This document shows positions 1-6,687 of a stretch of 51,072 nucleotides of DNA, in pieces. The translations under genes and the position numbers were made by a program. Below the pieces are notes generated by a model. The model searched no databases. It had not been told where the DNA came from and worked only from the letters and a program-made list of their open reading frames with translations. Numbering within the stretch: position 1 is the first letter of the stretch; each line of letters begins with the position of its first letter. Source of the DNA: Nocardioidaceae bacterium (GTDB lineage Bacteria > Actinomycetota > Actinomycetes > Propionibacteriales > Nocardioidaceae); the NCBI GenBank assembly GCA_025980475.1, contig JAICXL010000009.1, positions 1-51,072 of the forward strand, in the 5' to 3' direction.

Positions 1-24
1 CAGGTGCACGAAGGGGTCAGTCAC
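1..24 (-). CDS. Possible first codons of a DnaE-type (DnaE2-like) DNA polymerase III alpha subunit, cut by the window edge
   Basis: A GTG at 24-22 on the minus strand opens a frame reading V-T-D-P-F-V-H-L to the edge. A G-rich stretch (GGGCGGG) lies about 5 nt upstream, and the stop of the HEPN gene is 20 bp away. DnaE-type polymerases of actinobacteria often begin with a PHP domain reading roughly F-x-H-L-H, and HEPN (SAV_6107) plus DUF6504 genes are commonly seen near error-prone polymerases. Only eight codons are visible, so identity is inference from context, strengthened by the SOS box in front of the cassette. Confidence 0.35.
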
Positions 25-44
25 GAGAACCCGCCCTGCCGCCC

Positions 45-467
45 TCAGGCCACCCGGATCGGGACGTGGCCGGTCAGCCCGAGCGCGGTCTCGACCGTGG
101 CCAGGAACCGGTCGGCGTCACGGACCAGGTCGTCGGCCTCGCGCTCGGTGGCCGCCCGCCGGGAGCCGGCCTCGGCCGCGGCCCGCTTCTGGGCGCCGGC
201 GGCGAAGAAGGTCGCCCACTCGGCGAGCTCGGGGGCCACCTCGGCGAGCAGCACCCAGGCGTTCTTCTGCCGGCCGCGCCGTGGCCGGGCCGGCCGGGCG
301 CGGGCGGCCAGCAGCGCCGCGGCCGCCCGCAGCGCCGCCACGTGGGCGTGCGCATAGCGGGAGGGCACGTCGGTGCTGGTGATCGCCTCGCGCAGCGACT
401 CCGCGGCCAGCTCGAGGTAGGCGTGCGTGGCCGCCGGCAGGTAGAGGGGATGTGCTGTGTCGCGCAT
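45..467 (-). CDS. SAV_6107 family HEPN domain-containing protein
   Basis: A 140-residue mostly helical protein with the layout of the actinobacterial SAV_6107-type HEPN family: an N-terminal helix around YLELAAESLREA, an Arg/Ala-rich middle, then helices ending in a DADRFLATVE-like segment. R-Y-A-H-A-H (residues ~38-43) superficially fits the R-x4-H pattern of HEPN nucleases but is not at the usual C-terminal position, so nuclease activity is uncertain. The ATG at 467 was chosen because upstream frame runs through DUF6504. It follows DUF6504 by 11 bp and precedes the putative polymerase start by 20 bp, so it is probably the middle gene of an SOS-controlled operon. Molecular role unknown. Confidence 0.8.
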   Translation of the reverse strand: MRDTAHPLYLPAATHAYLELAAESLREAITSTDVPSRYAHAHVAALRAAAALLAARARPARPRRGRQKNAWVLLAEVAPELAEWATFFAAGAQKRAAAEAGSRRAATEREADDLVRDADRFLATVETALGLTGHVPIRVA

Positions 468-478
468 GGCCGGCCCCC

Positions 479-775
479 TCAGTCCGCGGCGTGGGCCAGC
501 TGCCAGCTGCCCGCCGCCCAGTCGAAGGCCAGGTCGAAGACACCGAAGCCGGGGTCGTCGTCCTCCGGCCGCAACATCGGGTGGGCCGCCGCGACCCGCC
601 AGACCTCGCGCTCGGCGACCGGATCGGCCGGAGCCGCGGATCTCCACCAGGCCCCGGTCTCCACCCAGTGCGCGACCACCTCGCGCACCTGCCACAACCT
701 GCCGTGCCAGAGGAACTGCTCAGGGCCCTCGCCGGCCCCCTTGCGCACCTCCACGGGATCGTCGTACCGCCGCAC
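479..775 (-). CDS. DUF6504 family protein
   Basis: A 98-residue protein with the DUF6504 pattern: an N-terminal VRRYDDPVEV, then EQFLWHGRLW, VAHWVETGAWW and a C-terminal GVFDLAFDWAAGSWQL. The family is small, function unknown, and often sits beside translesion/error-prone polymerase genes in actinobacteria. I chose the GTG at 775 because GGAAGGAG lies 7 nt upstream and the family usually begins at this RRYDDPV motif; ATGs at 850 or 910 would run through the regulatory region and the SOS box. First gene of the leftward cassette. Confidence 0.8.
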   Translation of the reverse strand: MRRYDDPVEVRKGAGEGPEQFLWHGRLWQVREVVAHWVETGAWWRSAAPADPVAEREVWRVAAAHPMLRPEDDDPGFGVFDLAFDWAAGSWQLAHAAD

Positions 776-869
776 TGCACTGCTCCTTCCTGGTGGGCAC
801 CCCGACCGACCCCTGTCGGCGCTCCGGCGGAGAATGGGGGTCGAGGTCATTCCCCGCCGGAGCCGGTGA

Positions 870-885
870 TCGAACATCCGTTCGA
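870..885. promoter_or_regulatory. LexA SOS box (perfect actinobacterial consensus)
   Basis: TCGAACATCCGTTCGA matches the mycobacterial/actinobacterial LexA operator TCGAAC-N4-GTTCGA in every conserved position, as a perfect inverted repeat. It lies 95 bp upstream of the DUF6504 start and 54 bp before the rightward YbaK -10 element. The leftward cassette has DNA-repair-type context, so LexA repression is most likely aimed there; a possible leftward -10, CATTCT, lies at 836-831. Confidence 0.9.
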
Positions 886-938
886 ACCATCTCAACGTAC
901 ACCGCCCCACCGACAGTGCTCAACCCCTCGCCGCTCGA

Positions 939-944
939 TAGCCT
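939..944 (+). promoter_or_regulatory. -10 element of a leaderless promoter for the YbaK-family gene
   Basis: TAGCCT followed by 7 nt and then the ATG at 952. No Shine-Dalgarno sequence is visible, consistent with transcription starting at the start codon. Confidence 0.6.
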
Positions 945-951
945 GCGGTCC

Positions 952-1446
952 ATGCCGGAGCACCCGTCGATCACCCGATTTCGCAGCGAGCTCGAACGCG
1001 TCGAGGGCCGACCGGTCACCGACGGCCGGATCGTGGTCCTGCCCGACTCGGTGCACACCGCCCAGCTGGCCGCCGACGCGCTGGGGTGCGAGGTCGGCGC
1101 GATCGCCAACAGCCTGCTCTTCGCGGCCGAGACCGGTGCCGGCGACGAGCCCGTGCTGATCCTGACCTCCGGCGCGCACCGGGTGGACACCGCGAAGGTG
1201 GCGGCCGACATCGGCGTCGCGAAGCTCAAGCGCGCCACGCCGGAGTTCGTCCGGGAGCACACCGGCCAGGTGATCGGCGGCGTCTCCCCGATCGCCCACC
1301 CGAAGCCGGTGCGCACCTTCCTCGACCCGTCGCTGAGGACGTACGACGTGGTCTGGGCGGCGGCCGGGCACCCGGCTGCGGTCTTCTCGTCGACCTACGA
1401 CGAGCTCAAGGCGATGACCGGCGCCACCGAGATCGAGGTGAGCTAG
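952..1446 (+). CDS. YbaK/EbsC family aminoacyl-tRNA deacylase-like protein
   Basis: A 164-residue protein of the YbaK/ProX editing fold, which hydrolyses mischarged aminoacyl-tRNAs in trans. Family hallmarks are the central segment with NSLLFAAE, the strand VLILTSGAHRVD, the conserved lysine region VAKLKRATPEFV, the loop GQVIGGVSPIAHP and the C-terminal PAAVFSSTYDEL. Length is typical. The ATG at 952 is supported by the -10 element 7 nt before it. Its TAG stop overlaps the GTG of the ArsC-family gene by 1 bp, so the two form a translationally coupled pair. tRNA substrate cannot be predicted. Confidence 0.88.
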   Translation: MPEHPSITRFRSELERVEGRPVTDGRIVVLPDSVHTAQLAADALGCEVGAIANSLLFAAETGAGDEPVLILTSGAHRVDTAKVAADIGVAKLKRATPEFVREHTGQVIGGVSPIAHPKPVRTFLDPSLRTYDVVWAAAGHPAAVFSSTYDELKAMTGATEIEVS

Positions 1447-1838
1447 TGGAGATCTGGGTCAACCCGGCCTGCTCGAAGTGCCGCACCGCCACGGCCGCGC
1501 TCGACGAGGCCGGGATCGCCTACACCGAGCGCCGCTACCTCGACGACCCGCCCAGCGCCCAGGAGCTCGCCGACGTCCTGGACCGGATGGGTCTGGAGCC
1601 GTGGGACCTGGCCCGGCCGAAGGAGACCCGGGAGGCCGGCATCGAGCTGCCCCGGGACCCAGCCCACCGGGACGCCTGGATCGCCGCGATGGTTCTGGAC
1701 CCGATCACGATCCAGCGGCCGATCATTACTGCCGATGACGGCACCACCGTCGTCGCGCGCGACCCCCACGCGCTGGACGAGGTGCTGGCCCAGGCCCACC
1801 CCCGTCGAGGGCCCGGACCGGCACCTCGCGACAACTGA
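1446..1838 (+). CDS. ArsC/Spx-family (thioredoxin-fold) arsenate reductase-like protein
   Basis: A 130-residue ArsC/Spx-family protein. It begins V-E-I-W-V-N-P-A-C-S-K-C-R, giving a C-x-x-C at residues 9-12 at the head of the first helix where ArsC has its catalytic cysteine; the later ARPKETREAGIELP and DPITIQRPII segments match the ArsC anion-binding and cis-Pro regions. The CSKCR form differs from the classic C-x-K-S-R, so a general redox role is as plausible as arsenate reduction; no arsenic-resistance gene is adjacent. The GTG at 1446 overlaps the previous stop. Confidence 0.8.
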   Translation: MEIWVNPACSKCRTATAALDEAGIAYTERRYLDDPPSAQELADVLDRMGLEPWDLARPKETREAGIELPRDPAHRDAWIAAMVLDPITIQRPIITADDGTTVVARDPHALDEVLAQAHPRRGPGPAPRDN

Positions 1839-1918
1839 GACTCTCCCGGGCCCCGATCGGTTGCCTCGTCCGCTGGCCTCCCCCGATTTCGTTATCAAGC
1901 CGTAGCCGAACCCACGGC

Positions 1919-1924
1919 TAGGGT
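1919..1924 (+). promoter_or_regulatory. -10 element of a leaderless promoter for the FAD-dependent oxidoreductase
   Basis: TAGGGT, then 7 nt, then ATG at 1932. It supports the ATG at 1932 over the in-frame GTG at 1923, which overlaps the -10. Confidence 0.55.
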
Positions 1925-1931
1925 GACCGCC

Positions 1932-3248
1932 ATGGCACGGGTGGTGGTGGTCGGAGGTGGCTTCGGCGGCCTGGCCAGCGCCGCCCGGCTGGCCAAGCTG
2001 GGCCACGACGTCACCCTCGTCGAGGCCTCCGACCACCTCGGCGGCGCTCTCGGCTTCGTCGAGCACGACGGCTTCCGCTGGGACGCCGGCCCGACGAGCA
2101 CGCTGCTCCCTGCGGTGGTCCGCGACCTCTTCCGCAAGTCGGGCCGGCCGCTGGAGCGCGAGCTGGAGCTGGTGCCGCTGGAGCCCGTGCAGCAGCACCG
2201 CTTCGAGGACGGCACCACGCTCGACCTGCCGGCCGGCAGCCGGGGCGCGCAGCACGCCGCGGTCGAGCGGGCCCTCGGTGGCGGCCGGCGCCGGTCCCCG
2301 GCCGACGAGTGGGTCGACTACGTGCACGGCTTCGCGGACGTCTGGGACACCCTGCGACGCGAGTGGCTGGAGCGACCCTGGTCGCCCGAGCACGCGAGCA
2401 AGGAGGCCCGCGAGCTGCTGGCCACCCGCGCGTCGCTGCACAAGCACACCAACCGCTTCCTGCGCGACGAACGGCTGCGGAAGGTCGCGTCCTACCGCCC
2501 GGTCCTCGAGGGGCAGGACCCCCGCAACGTGCCCGCGTGGGTGGGGATGTGGAGCTACGTCGAGCAGCGGTTCGGCGCCTGGACGGTGCCCGGGGGCATG
2601 GGGCTGCTCACCGGTGCGCTCGAGCAGCGGCTGGTGACGCGCGGCGTCACGGTGCTGGGGGGTACGACGGCTCACGACCTGGTCGTCTCGGGCAACCGGG
2701 TCAGCGCCGTCCGCACGACCACCGGGAACGTCGACGCCGACATCGTCGTCTGCGCGGTCGACCCGCGCCGGCTGCCCGCGCTGGCACCCCACGTCGAGCG
2801 CACGATGCCCGCGATCCCGCCCGTGGTCTGCCACCTCGGCATCGTCGGGGACGTGCCCGAGCTGCCGCCCGAGGTGGTGCTGCACGGCGACCCGATGCTC
2901 GTGCTGCGCACGGGCGGCACCGCCCCCGACGGCGCGCACGCCTGGACCCTGCTGGGCCGCGGCCGGCTCGCGGAGGACATCGTCAGCATCCTGCAGCGCT
3001 GCGGGATCCGGGTGCGTGACCAGGTCGAGGTCCGGGTCGACCGCTCACCCCGCGAGCTCGTGCAGGCCTGGGGCGGCTCACCCGACGGCGTGCTGTGGCA
3101 GGGCCGTGGCACGCTGGCGCACCGGATGGGCACCCGCGCGCCGGTGGACGGTGTCTACCTCGCCGGCGCGCACACCACTCCGGGGTCGGGGCTGCCGTCC
3201 GTGGGGCTCTCCGCCGCCCTGGTCGCGCAGCTCGTCGGTCCCGCCTGA
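1932..3248 (+). CDS. Phytoene-desaturase-like FAD/NAD(P)-dependent oxidoreductase
   Basis: A 438-residue flavoprotein of the CrtI/amine-oxidase superfamily. The N-terminus has the dinucleotide fold VVVVGGGFGGLASA (GxGxxG) followed by an acidic VTLVEASDHLGG strand; residues ~40-60 contain the GFRWDAGPTSTLLP motif typical of CrtI-like proteins; the C-terminus has GVYLAGAHTTPGSGLPSVGLS, the family FAD-binding motif. It is shorter than carotenoid desaturases (about 500 aa). A GGPP-synthase-like gene lies about 940 bp downstream, but metF intervenes on the opposite strand and no phytoene synthase is present, so carotenoid substrate is unproven. It ends back-to-back with metF. Confidence 0.82.
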   Translation: MARVVVVGGGFGGLASAARLAKLGHDVTLVEASDHLGGALGFVEHDGFRWDAGPTSTLLPAVVRDLFRKSGRPLERELELVPLEPVQQHRFEDGTTLDLPAGSRGAQHAAVERALGGGRRRSPADEWVDYVHGFADVWDTLRREWLERPWSPEHASKEARELLATRASLHKHTNRFLRDERLRKVASYRPVLEGQDPRNVPAWVGMWSYVEQRFGAWTVPGGMGLLTGALEQRLVTRGVTVLGGTTAHDLVVSGNRVSAVRTTTGNVDADIVVCAVDPRRLPALAPHVERTMPAIPPVVCHLGIVGDVPELPPEVVLHGDPMLVLRTGGTAPDGAHAWTLLGRGRLAEDIVSILQRCGIRVRDQVEVRVDRSPRELVQAWGGSPDGVLWQGRGTLAHRMGTRAPVDGVYLAGAHTTPGSGLPSVGLSAALVAQLVGPA

Positions 3249-3255
3249 TCAGGCG
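3242..3255. terminator. Stop-to-stop palindrome between convergent genes
   Basis: CGCCTGATCAGGCG is a perfect 14-bp palindrome containing both stop codons: TGA of the flavoprotein (3246-3248) and the reverse TGA of metF (3249-3251). It may help terminate both transcripts, but it lacks a loop and U-tract. Confidence 0.35.
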
Positions 3256-4160
3256 TTGCAGGCCAACGCGGCGAAGATCTCACGCGTCGCCTTCGACCGG
3301 TTGAGCGTGAAGAAGTGCAGGCCCGGCGCCCCGCCGGCGAGCAGCGCATCGCACAGCTCGGTGGCCACCGCGATTCCCTCCGCACGCACCGATGCCGGGT
3401 CATCCTCGAAGCGCGCCACCCGGGCGACCACCTCGGCGGGGAGCGCGGCGCCGGACAGCTCGGCCATTCGCGACACCGACCGCAGGTTGAGGATCGGCAT
3501 GATGCCGGGGATCACGGGGATCCCGCAGCCGAGCGCGCGCACCCGCGACACCAGCTCGAAGTAGGGCTCCGCGGAGAAGAAGAGCTGGGTCACGGCGAAG
3601 TCGGCCCCGGCCGCGGCCTTGGCGGCGAGGATCCGCGCGTCGAGCTCCAGCGACCCGGACGCGGGGTTCTTCTCCGGGAAGGCCGCCACGCCGATCCCGA
3701 AGTCGCCGAGGGACCGGGCCAGCCGGACCAGGTCGATGGCGTGCTCGAAACCGCCGGGAGTCGGCGTCCAGGCCGCCCGCGGACCCTCAGCCGGATCGCC
3801 GCGCAGCGCCATCAGGTTGCGCACCCCGACCGCGAGGTGGCCTCCGATGATCGAGCGCAGCTCCTCGACGGTGTGCCCCACGCAGGTCAGGTGTGCCATC
3901 GGGGTCAGGGTGGTCTCCCGGGCGATCCGTGCGGTGATCGCCGAGGTGCGCTCGCGGGTGGAGCCGCCGGCGCCGTAGGTCACCGAGACGAAGGTCGGCC
4001 TGAGCGGCTCCAGCTCACGGATCGACTGCCACAGGACCCGCTCCCCCTCGGCGTCCTTCGGCGGGAAGAACTCGAAGGAGAACGAGCGCTCGCCGCGCTC
4101 GAGCAGGTGGCCGATGTGCTCGGTCGCGCTCGGCATGCGGGAGGGGACGCCCAGGGCCAT
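3249..4160 (-). CDS. metF: Methylenetetrahydrofolate reductase
   Basis: A 303-residue TIM-barrel flavoprotein that reduces 5,10-methylene-THF to 5-methyl-THF for methionine synthesis. Motifs in order: FSFEFFPPKD with the catalytic Glu, FVSVTYGAGGSTRERT, MAHLTCVGHT, NLMALRGDP, FGIGVAAFPEKNP, AVTQLFFSAEPYF, PVIPGIMPI and the C-terminal PGLHFFTLNRS. Length is usual for bacterial MetF. The ATG at 4160 is chosen because a TATTCT -10 ends 6 nt before it (leaderless); an ATG at 4136 is the alternative. It is divergent from the prenyltransferase gene, as in the Rv2172c-idsA2 region of M. tuberculosis. Confidence 0.93.
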   Translation of the reverse strand: MALGVPSRMPSATEHIGHLLERGERSFSFEFFPPKDAEGERVLWQSIRELEPLRPTFVSVTYGAGGSTRERTSAITARIARETTLTPMAHLTCVGHTVEELRSIIGGHLAVGVRNLMALRGDPAEGPRAAWTPTPGGFEHAIDLVRLARSLGDFGIGVAAFPEKNPASGSLELDARILAAKAAAGADFAVTQLFFSAEPYFELVSRVRALGCGIPVIPGIMPILNLRSVSRMAELSGAALPAEVVARVARFEDDPASVRAEGIAVATELCDALLAGGAPGLHFFTLNRSKATREIFAALACNA

Positions 4161-4166
4161 GGCCCG

Positions 4167-4172
4167 AGAATA
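4167..4172 (-). promoter_or_regulatory. -10 element of the leaderless metF promoter
   Basis: On the minus strand TATTCT is followed by 6 nt and the metF ATG at 4160. It lies only 6 bp from the oppositely directed -10 of the prenyltransferase gene. Confidence 0.55.
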
Positions 4173-4178
4173 CGGGGC

Positions 4179-4184
4179 TACGCT
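4179..4184 (+). promoter_or_regulatory. -10 element of the leaderless prenyltransferase promoter
   Basis: TACGCT followed by 6 nt and the GTG start at 4191. Confidence 0.55.
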
Positions 4185-4190
4185 CGGCCG

Positions 4191-5273
4191 GTGACCAGCA
4201 CCGACGTCTCGTGGGACAGCTGGGACCTCACCGGCTTCCGCGCGCGCGTCGAGCACACCCTGCAGGTCTTCGTGCAGGCGCAGTCCGGGTGGCTGGAACC
4301 CCTCGGCCCCGATGCGCGGCGGCTGGTCGAGCACGCCCGCACCAGCGTCTCGGGCGGCAAGCGCTTCCGGGCCGCCTTCTGCTGGTGGGGCCACCTGGCG
4401 GTCGCGGCTCCCGATGACGAGGGCGCCCTGCTCAAGGCCTGCGCCGCGCTGGAGCTGCTGCACGCCAGCGCGCTGGTGCACGACGACGTGATGGACGCCT
4501 CCGACGTGCGTCGCGGACACCACGCCACCCACCGGGCCTTCGAGGCGCTGCACCGCACCCACGGCTGGCCGGGAGACCCGGAGCAGTACGGCGCAGCCGC
4601 CGCGATCCTCCTCGGCGACCTGCTCCTGTCATGGTCGGACGAGCTGTTGCGCACCTGCGGCCTGCCTGCGCAGCGGGTGCTCGACGCGCTCGGCTTCTAC
4701 GACCTGACCCGCAGCGAGGTCGTCACCGGCCAGTTCCTCGACGTCTCGGCACAGGCCCGCGGTGCCAGCGACGTCGACACCGCGATGACGGTGGTGCGCT
4801 ACAAGTCGGCGAAGTACTCCATCGAGCGCCCCCTGCACATCGGAGCCGCCCTTGCCGGGGCACCGGTCTCGCTGATCGAGCAGCTCAGCCGCTTCGGGTT
4901 GCCGCTGGGCGAGGCGTTCCAGCTTCGCGACGACCTGCTCGGCGTCTTCGGCGACCCCGCGACCACCGGCAAGCCGGCCGGTGGCGACCTCACGGAGGGC
5001 AAGCGGACCGTGCTGGTCGCCCTGGCACTGGACGCACTGCCACCCGAGGACGCCAAGGTGCTCGACAGCCGGCTCGGCACCCCGCTGGCCGCGGAGGAGG
5101 TCGCCCTGCTGCGCGGGCTCGTCGAGCAGTCCGGCGCCCGCGGTCAGGTCGAGCAGGTGATCGGGCAGCTGACCGAGCGAGCGCTGTCCGCGCTCGACGC
5201 CGCCGACGTCACCGACGAGGCGCGCGTGGTGCTGCGCGGCCTGGCGGCAGCAGCCACCCAACGCAGGGGTTGA
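4191..5273 (+). CDS. Polyprenyl (geranylgeranyl/farnesyl-type) diphosphate synthase, IdsA2-like
   Basis: A 360-residue trans-isoprenyl diphosphate synthase that condenses IPP onto allylic diphosphates. The first Asp-rich motif DDVMD is at residues 98-102, preceded by ELLHASALVHD; the second, DDLLGVFGD, is at 247-255; GGKRFR (55-60) is the IPP-binding region. The single-spacer DDxxD form fits short-chain (C15-C20) enzymes, but the residues setting chain length cannot be read with confidence. The GTG at 4191 has no SD but a -10 at the right distance. Position beside metF and near the Rv2175c/kinase pair matches idsA2 (Rv2173) of M. tuberculosis. Confidence 0.9.
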   Translation: MTSTDVSWDSWDLTGFRARVEHTLQVFVQAQSGWLEPLGPDARRLVEHARTSVSGGKRFRAAFCWWGHLAVAAPDDEGALLKACAALELLHASALVHDDVMDASDVRRGHHATHRAFEALHRTHGWPGDPEQYGAAAAILLGDLLLSWSDELLRTCGLPAQRVLDALGFYDLTRSEVVTGQFLDVSAQARGASDVDTAMTVVRYKSAKYSIERPLHIGAALAGAPVSLIEQLSRFGLPLGEAFQLRDDLLGVFGDPATTGKPAGGDLTEGKRTVLVALALDALPPEDAKVLDSRLGTPLAAEEVALLRGLVEQSGARGQVEQVIGQLTERALSALDAADVTDEARVVLRGLAAAATQRRG

Positions 5274-5277
5274 GCCC

Positions 5278-5703
5278 TCAGGCGTCCAGGACGGGCACGT
5301 CGATCGCCGGGCCTTCGCCACGCAGCAGGGTGACGAACGGCCCCAGCTGCTGGTCCCGGGCGCGGCCGGCGAAGCAGTCCACGGCGATGTCGAAGGCGCG
5401 CCGGTCGCTGCGCGCCAGCGGTGCCCAGCAGTCCCAGAGCAGGACGGTGCCGTCGCCGTCGACGTCCCTGAGGCAGTCGGTGAGCGCATCGAAGTTCCGG
5501 CCGAAGTGGTCGGGAAAGGCGAGCGCCTCGGCGACCGTCCCCAGGAAGGCTGCCTTGTCCTGGTGGGTCAGCCCGTCGATGTAGGCGAACCGCCAGCCGG
5601 CGTGCTCGACGCTGTGCTGGACCTCGCCGGGCGGGAAGGCCGTGTGCCACTGGAAGACGCCCGGCCCCAGGTGCCCGGCGATGATCCCTGCCAGTCCACT
5701 CAT
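5278..5703 (-). CDS. Barstar family ribonuclease inhibitor (antitoxin)
   Basis: A 141-residue protein whose central part is barstar: YIDGLTHQDKAAFLGTVAEALAFPDHFGRNFDALTDCL, followed by the strand TVLLWDCWAPL. The FPxHFGxNxDAL-x-DCL core is the barnase-binding helix and loop of the family; the acidic helix residues (Asp in NFDAL and in TDCL) plug the RNase active site. About 45 residues longer than B. amyloliquefaciens barstar, with extra sequence at both ends. The ATG at 5703 has GGAG 7 nt upstream. It is 13 bp downstream of its likely cognate RNase on the same strand. Confidence 0.88.
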   Translation of the reverse strand: MSGLAGIIAGHLGPGVFQWHTAFPPGEVQHSVEHAGWRFAYIDGLTHQDKAAFLGTVAEALAFPDHFGRNFDALTDCLRDVDGDGTVLLWDCWAPLARSDRRAFDIAVDCFAGRARDQQLGPFVTLLRGEGPAIDVPVLDA

Positions 5704-5716
5704 CTGTCTGCTCCGT

Positions 5717-6190
5717 TCATCTGACGCCCTCGATCCTCCTGAACGACCCGTAGTGGTCGTCGGTGTAGTACAGCTCCCCCTGCTGGCCCACCACGATCCG
5801 TCGGGCGCCCCGGTCGGCCGAGCCGGGAGTGTCGACGGTGTACTCGTGGTAGTAGCCGCTGGGCTCCGAGGCCAGGTGGCCCTCCCGGTTCTCGAAGACG
5901 GCGCCGTCCTGGCTGTAGGGGAACGGCCCGCCCTGCCGGATCAGCTGGACGGTGTGCCGGGCCTCCGGCGGCAGCTGGGCATAACGGATGGCCCCGGTCG
6001 TGTGGCCGGTCGTGTGGCCGGTCGTGTGGCCGGTCGTGTGGCCGGTCGTGTGGCCGGCCGTGGCGCGGTCGTTGGGTGGGTGGTGCCTGCCGGAGCCGCC
6101 GCCGCCGGTGAGGAGGAACACGACGGCCAGCACCACGACGATGCCGACACCGATCGCGGTCTCGAAGGTGCGAGGCCGGGATGACGCCAT
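5717..6190 (-). CDS. Membrane-anchored or secreted barnase-type ribonuclease
   Basis: A 157-residue protein. Residues ~11-28 (IGVGIVVVLAVVFLLTGG) are a transmembrane or uncleaved signal segment, then a low-complexity linker with five TTG(H) repeats (~45-66), then a barnase-like domain. The last ~45 residues align by eye with barnase: YYHEYTVD (general base Glu, E73 equivalent), ARRIVVG (R83/R87 region), ELYYTDDHYGSFRRI (H102 equivalent in DHY). The active site therefore appears intact. No Cys is seen in the mature part. It sits between Rv2175c-like (13 bp upstream) and barstar (13 bp downstream), implying co-expression with the inhibitor. Likely exported with the inhibitor kept in the cytoplasm. 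Confidence 0.82.
   Translation of the reverse strand: MASSRPRTFETAIGVGIVVVLAVVFLLTGGGGSGRHHPPNDRATAGHTTGHTTGHTTGHTTGHTTGAIRYAQLPPEARHTVQLIRQGGPFPYSQDGAVFENREGHLASEPSGYYHEYTVDTPGSADRGARRIVVGQQGELYYTDDHYGSFRRIEGVR
5994..6053 (-). repeat. Five perfect 12-bp tandem repeats in the RNase linker
   Basis: The unit CCGGTCGTGTGG occurs five times without mismatch, followed by a degenerate sixth copy. In the RNase frame each unit encodes T-T-G-H. Being a multiple of three and identical at DNA level, it can change copy number by slippage without breaking the frame. Confidence 0.95.
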
Positions 6191-6203
6191 CAGCGAGCCA
6201 CCA

Positions 6204-6569
6204 TCAGAACGCCATCGCCTGGGCCCGTCGCTTCACCTCGGTGCCTCGGTTCTCGCGCAGCGCGTCGATCGGCCGTCCGGGGATGCTGTCGTCCGCGGTG
6301 AAGAGCCAGGCCAGCGCCTCGCGGTCGTCGTACCCCCCGTCGTGCAGCACGGTGAGCACCCCCGGCACGCCCTTGACGATCTCGCCCCCCATCAGCAGCT
6401 CGGCCGGCACCCGCTGGCCCCCGCCGGCCACTGGGACCGCGGCCGCGAGCTGGTGGTCGCGGATCAGCTGGCGGACCTTGCTCGCGCTGACCCCCAGCGC
6501 CTCCCCGGCGGCCTTCCAGTCCAGCCAGTCGGCGATCAGTGAGCCGAGATCGGGCGCGTCGGTGTCCAC
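6204..6569 (-). CDS. Rv2175c family DNA-binding protein
   Basis: A 121-residue protein with an N-terminal winged-helix/excisionase-like region (DWLDWKAAGEALGVSASKVRQLIRDHQL) and the C-terminal domain of the Rv2175c family (PAELL, GVLTVLHDGGYDDREALAWLFTADDSIPGRPIDAL). In M. tuberculosis Rv2175c is a DNA-binding substrate of the kinase PknL encoded next to it; the same divergent pairing is seen here. The GTG at 6569 is preferred: a possible CAGCAT -10 ends 6 nt upstream, and longer in-frame starts (to 6635) carry non-family sequence. First gene of an apparent operon with the barnase/barstar pair. Confidence 0.85.
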   Translation of the reverse strand: MDTDAPDLGSLIADWLDWKAAGEALGVSASKVRQLIRDHQLAAAVPVAGGGQRVPAELLMGGEIVKGVPGVLTVLHDGGYDDREALAWLFTADDSIPGRPIDALRENRGTEVKRRAQAMAF

Positions 6570-6687
6570 GGCTCCATGCTGCCAGCAACGCTGGTCGACC
6601 AACACCGCGCTACCCGAATCGGGACCCGCCAGCACCTAGACTGAGCGCCGAGCCGGAGCCTTCCCCCTTCGGCGGCTGGAGGTCGAC

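Noticed and set aside
45-775. DUF6504-HEPN as a toxin-antitoxin module
   Set aside because: The HEPN protein lacks a convincing catalytic motif, DUF6504 has no antitoxin features, and the SOS box points to a repair cassette.
1932-5273. A carotenoid biosynthesis cluster from the desaturase-like protein and prenyl synthase
   Set aside because: No phytoene synthase or cyclase is present, metF lies between them on the opposite strand, and the flavoprotein is short for CrtI.
5994-6060. A CRISPR-like repeat array
   Set aside because: The units are contiguous 12-bp copies inside a coding frame, with no spacers.
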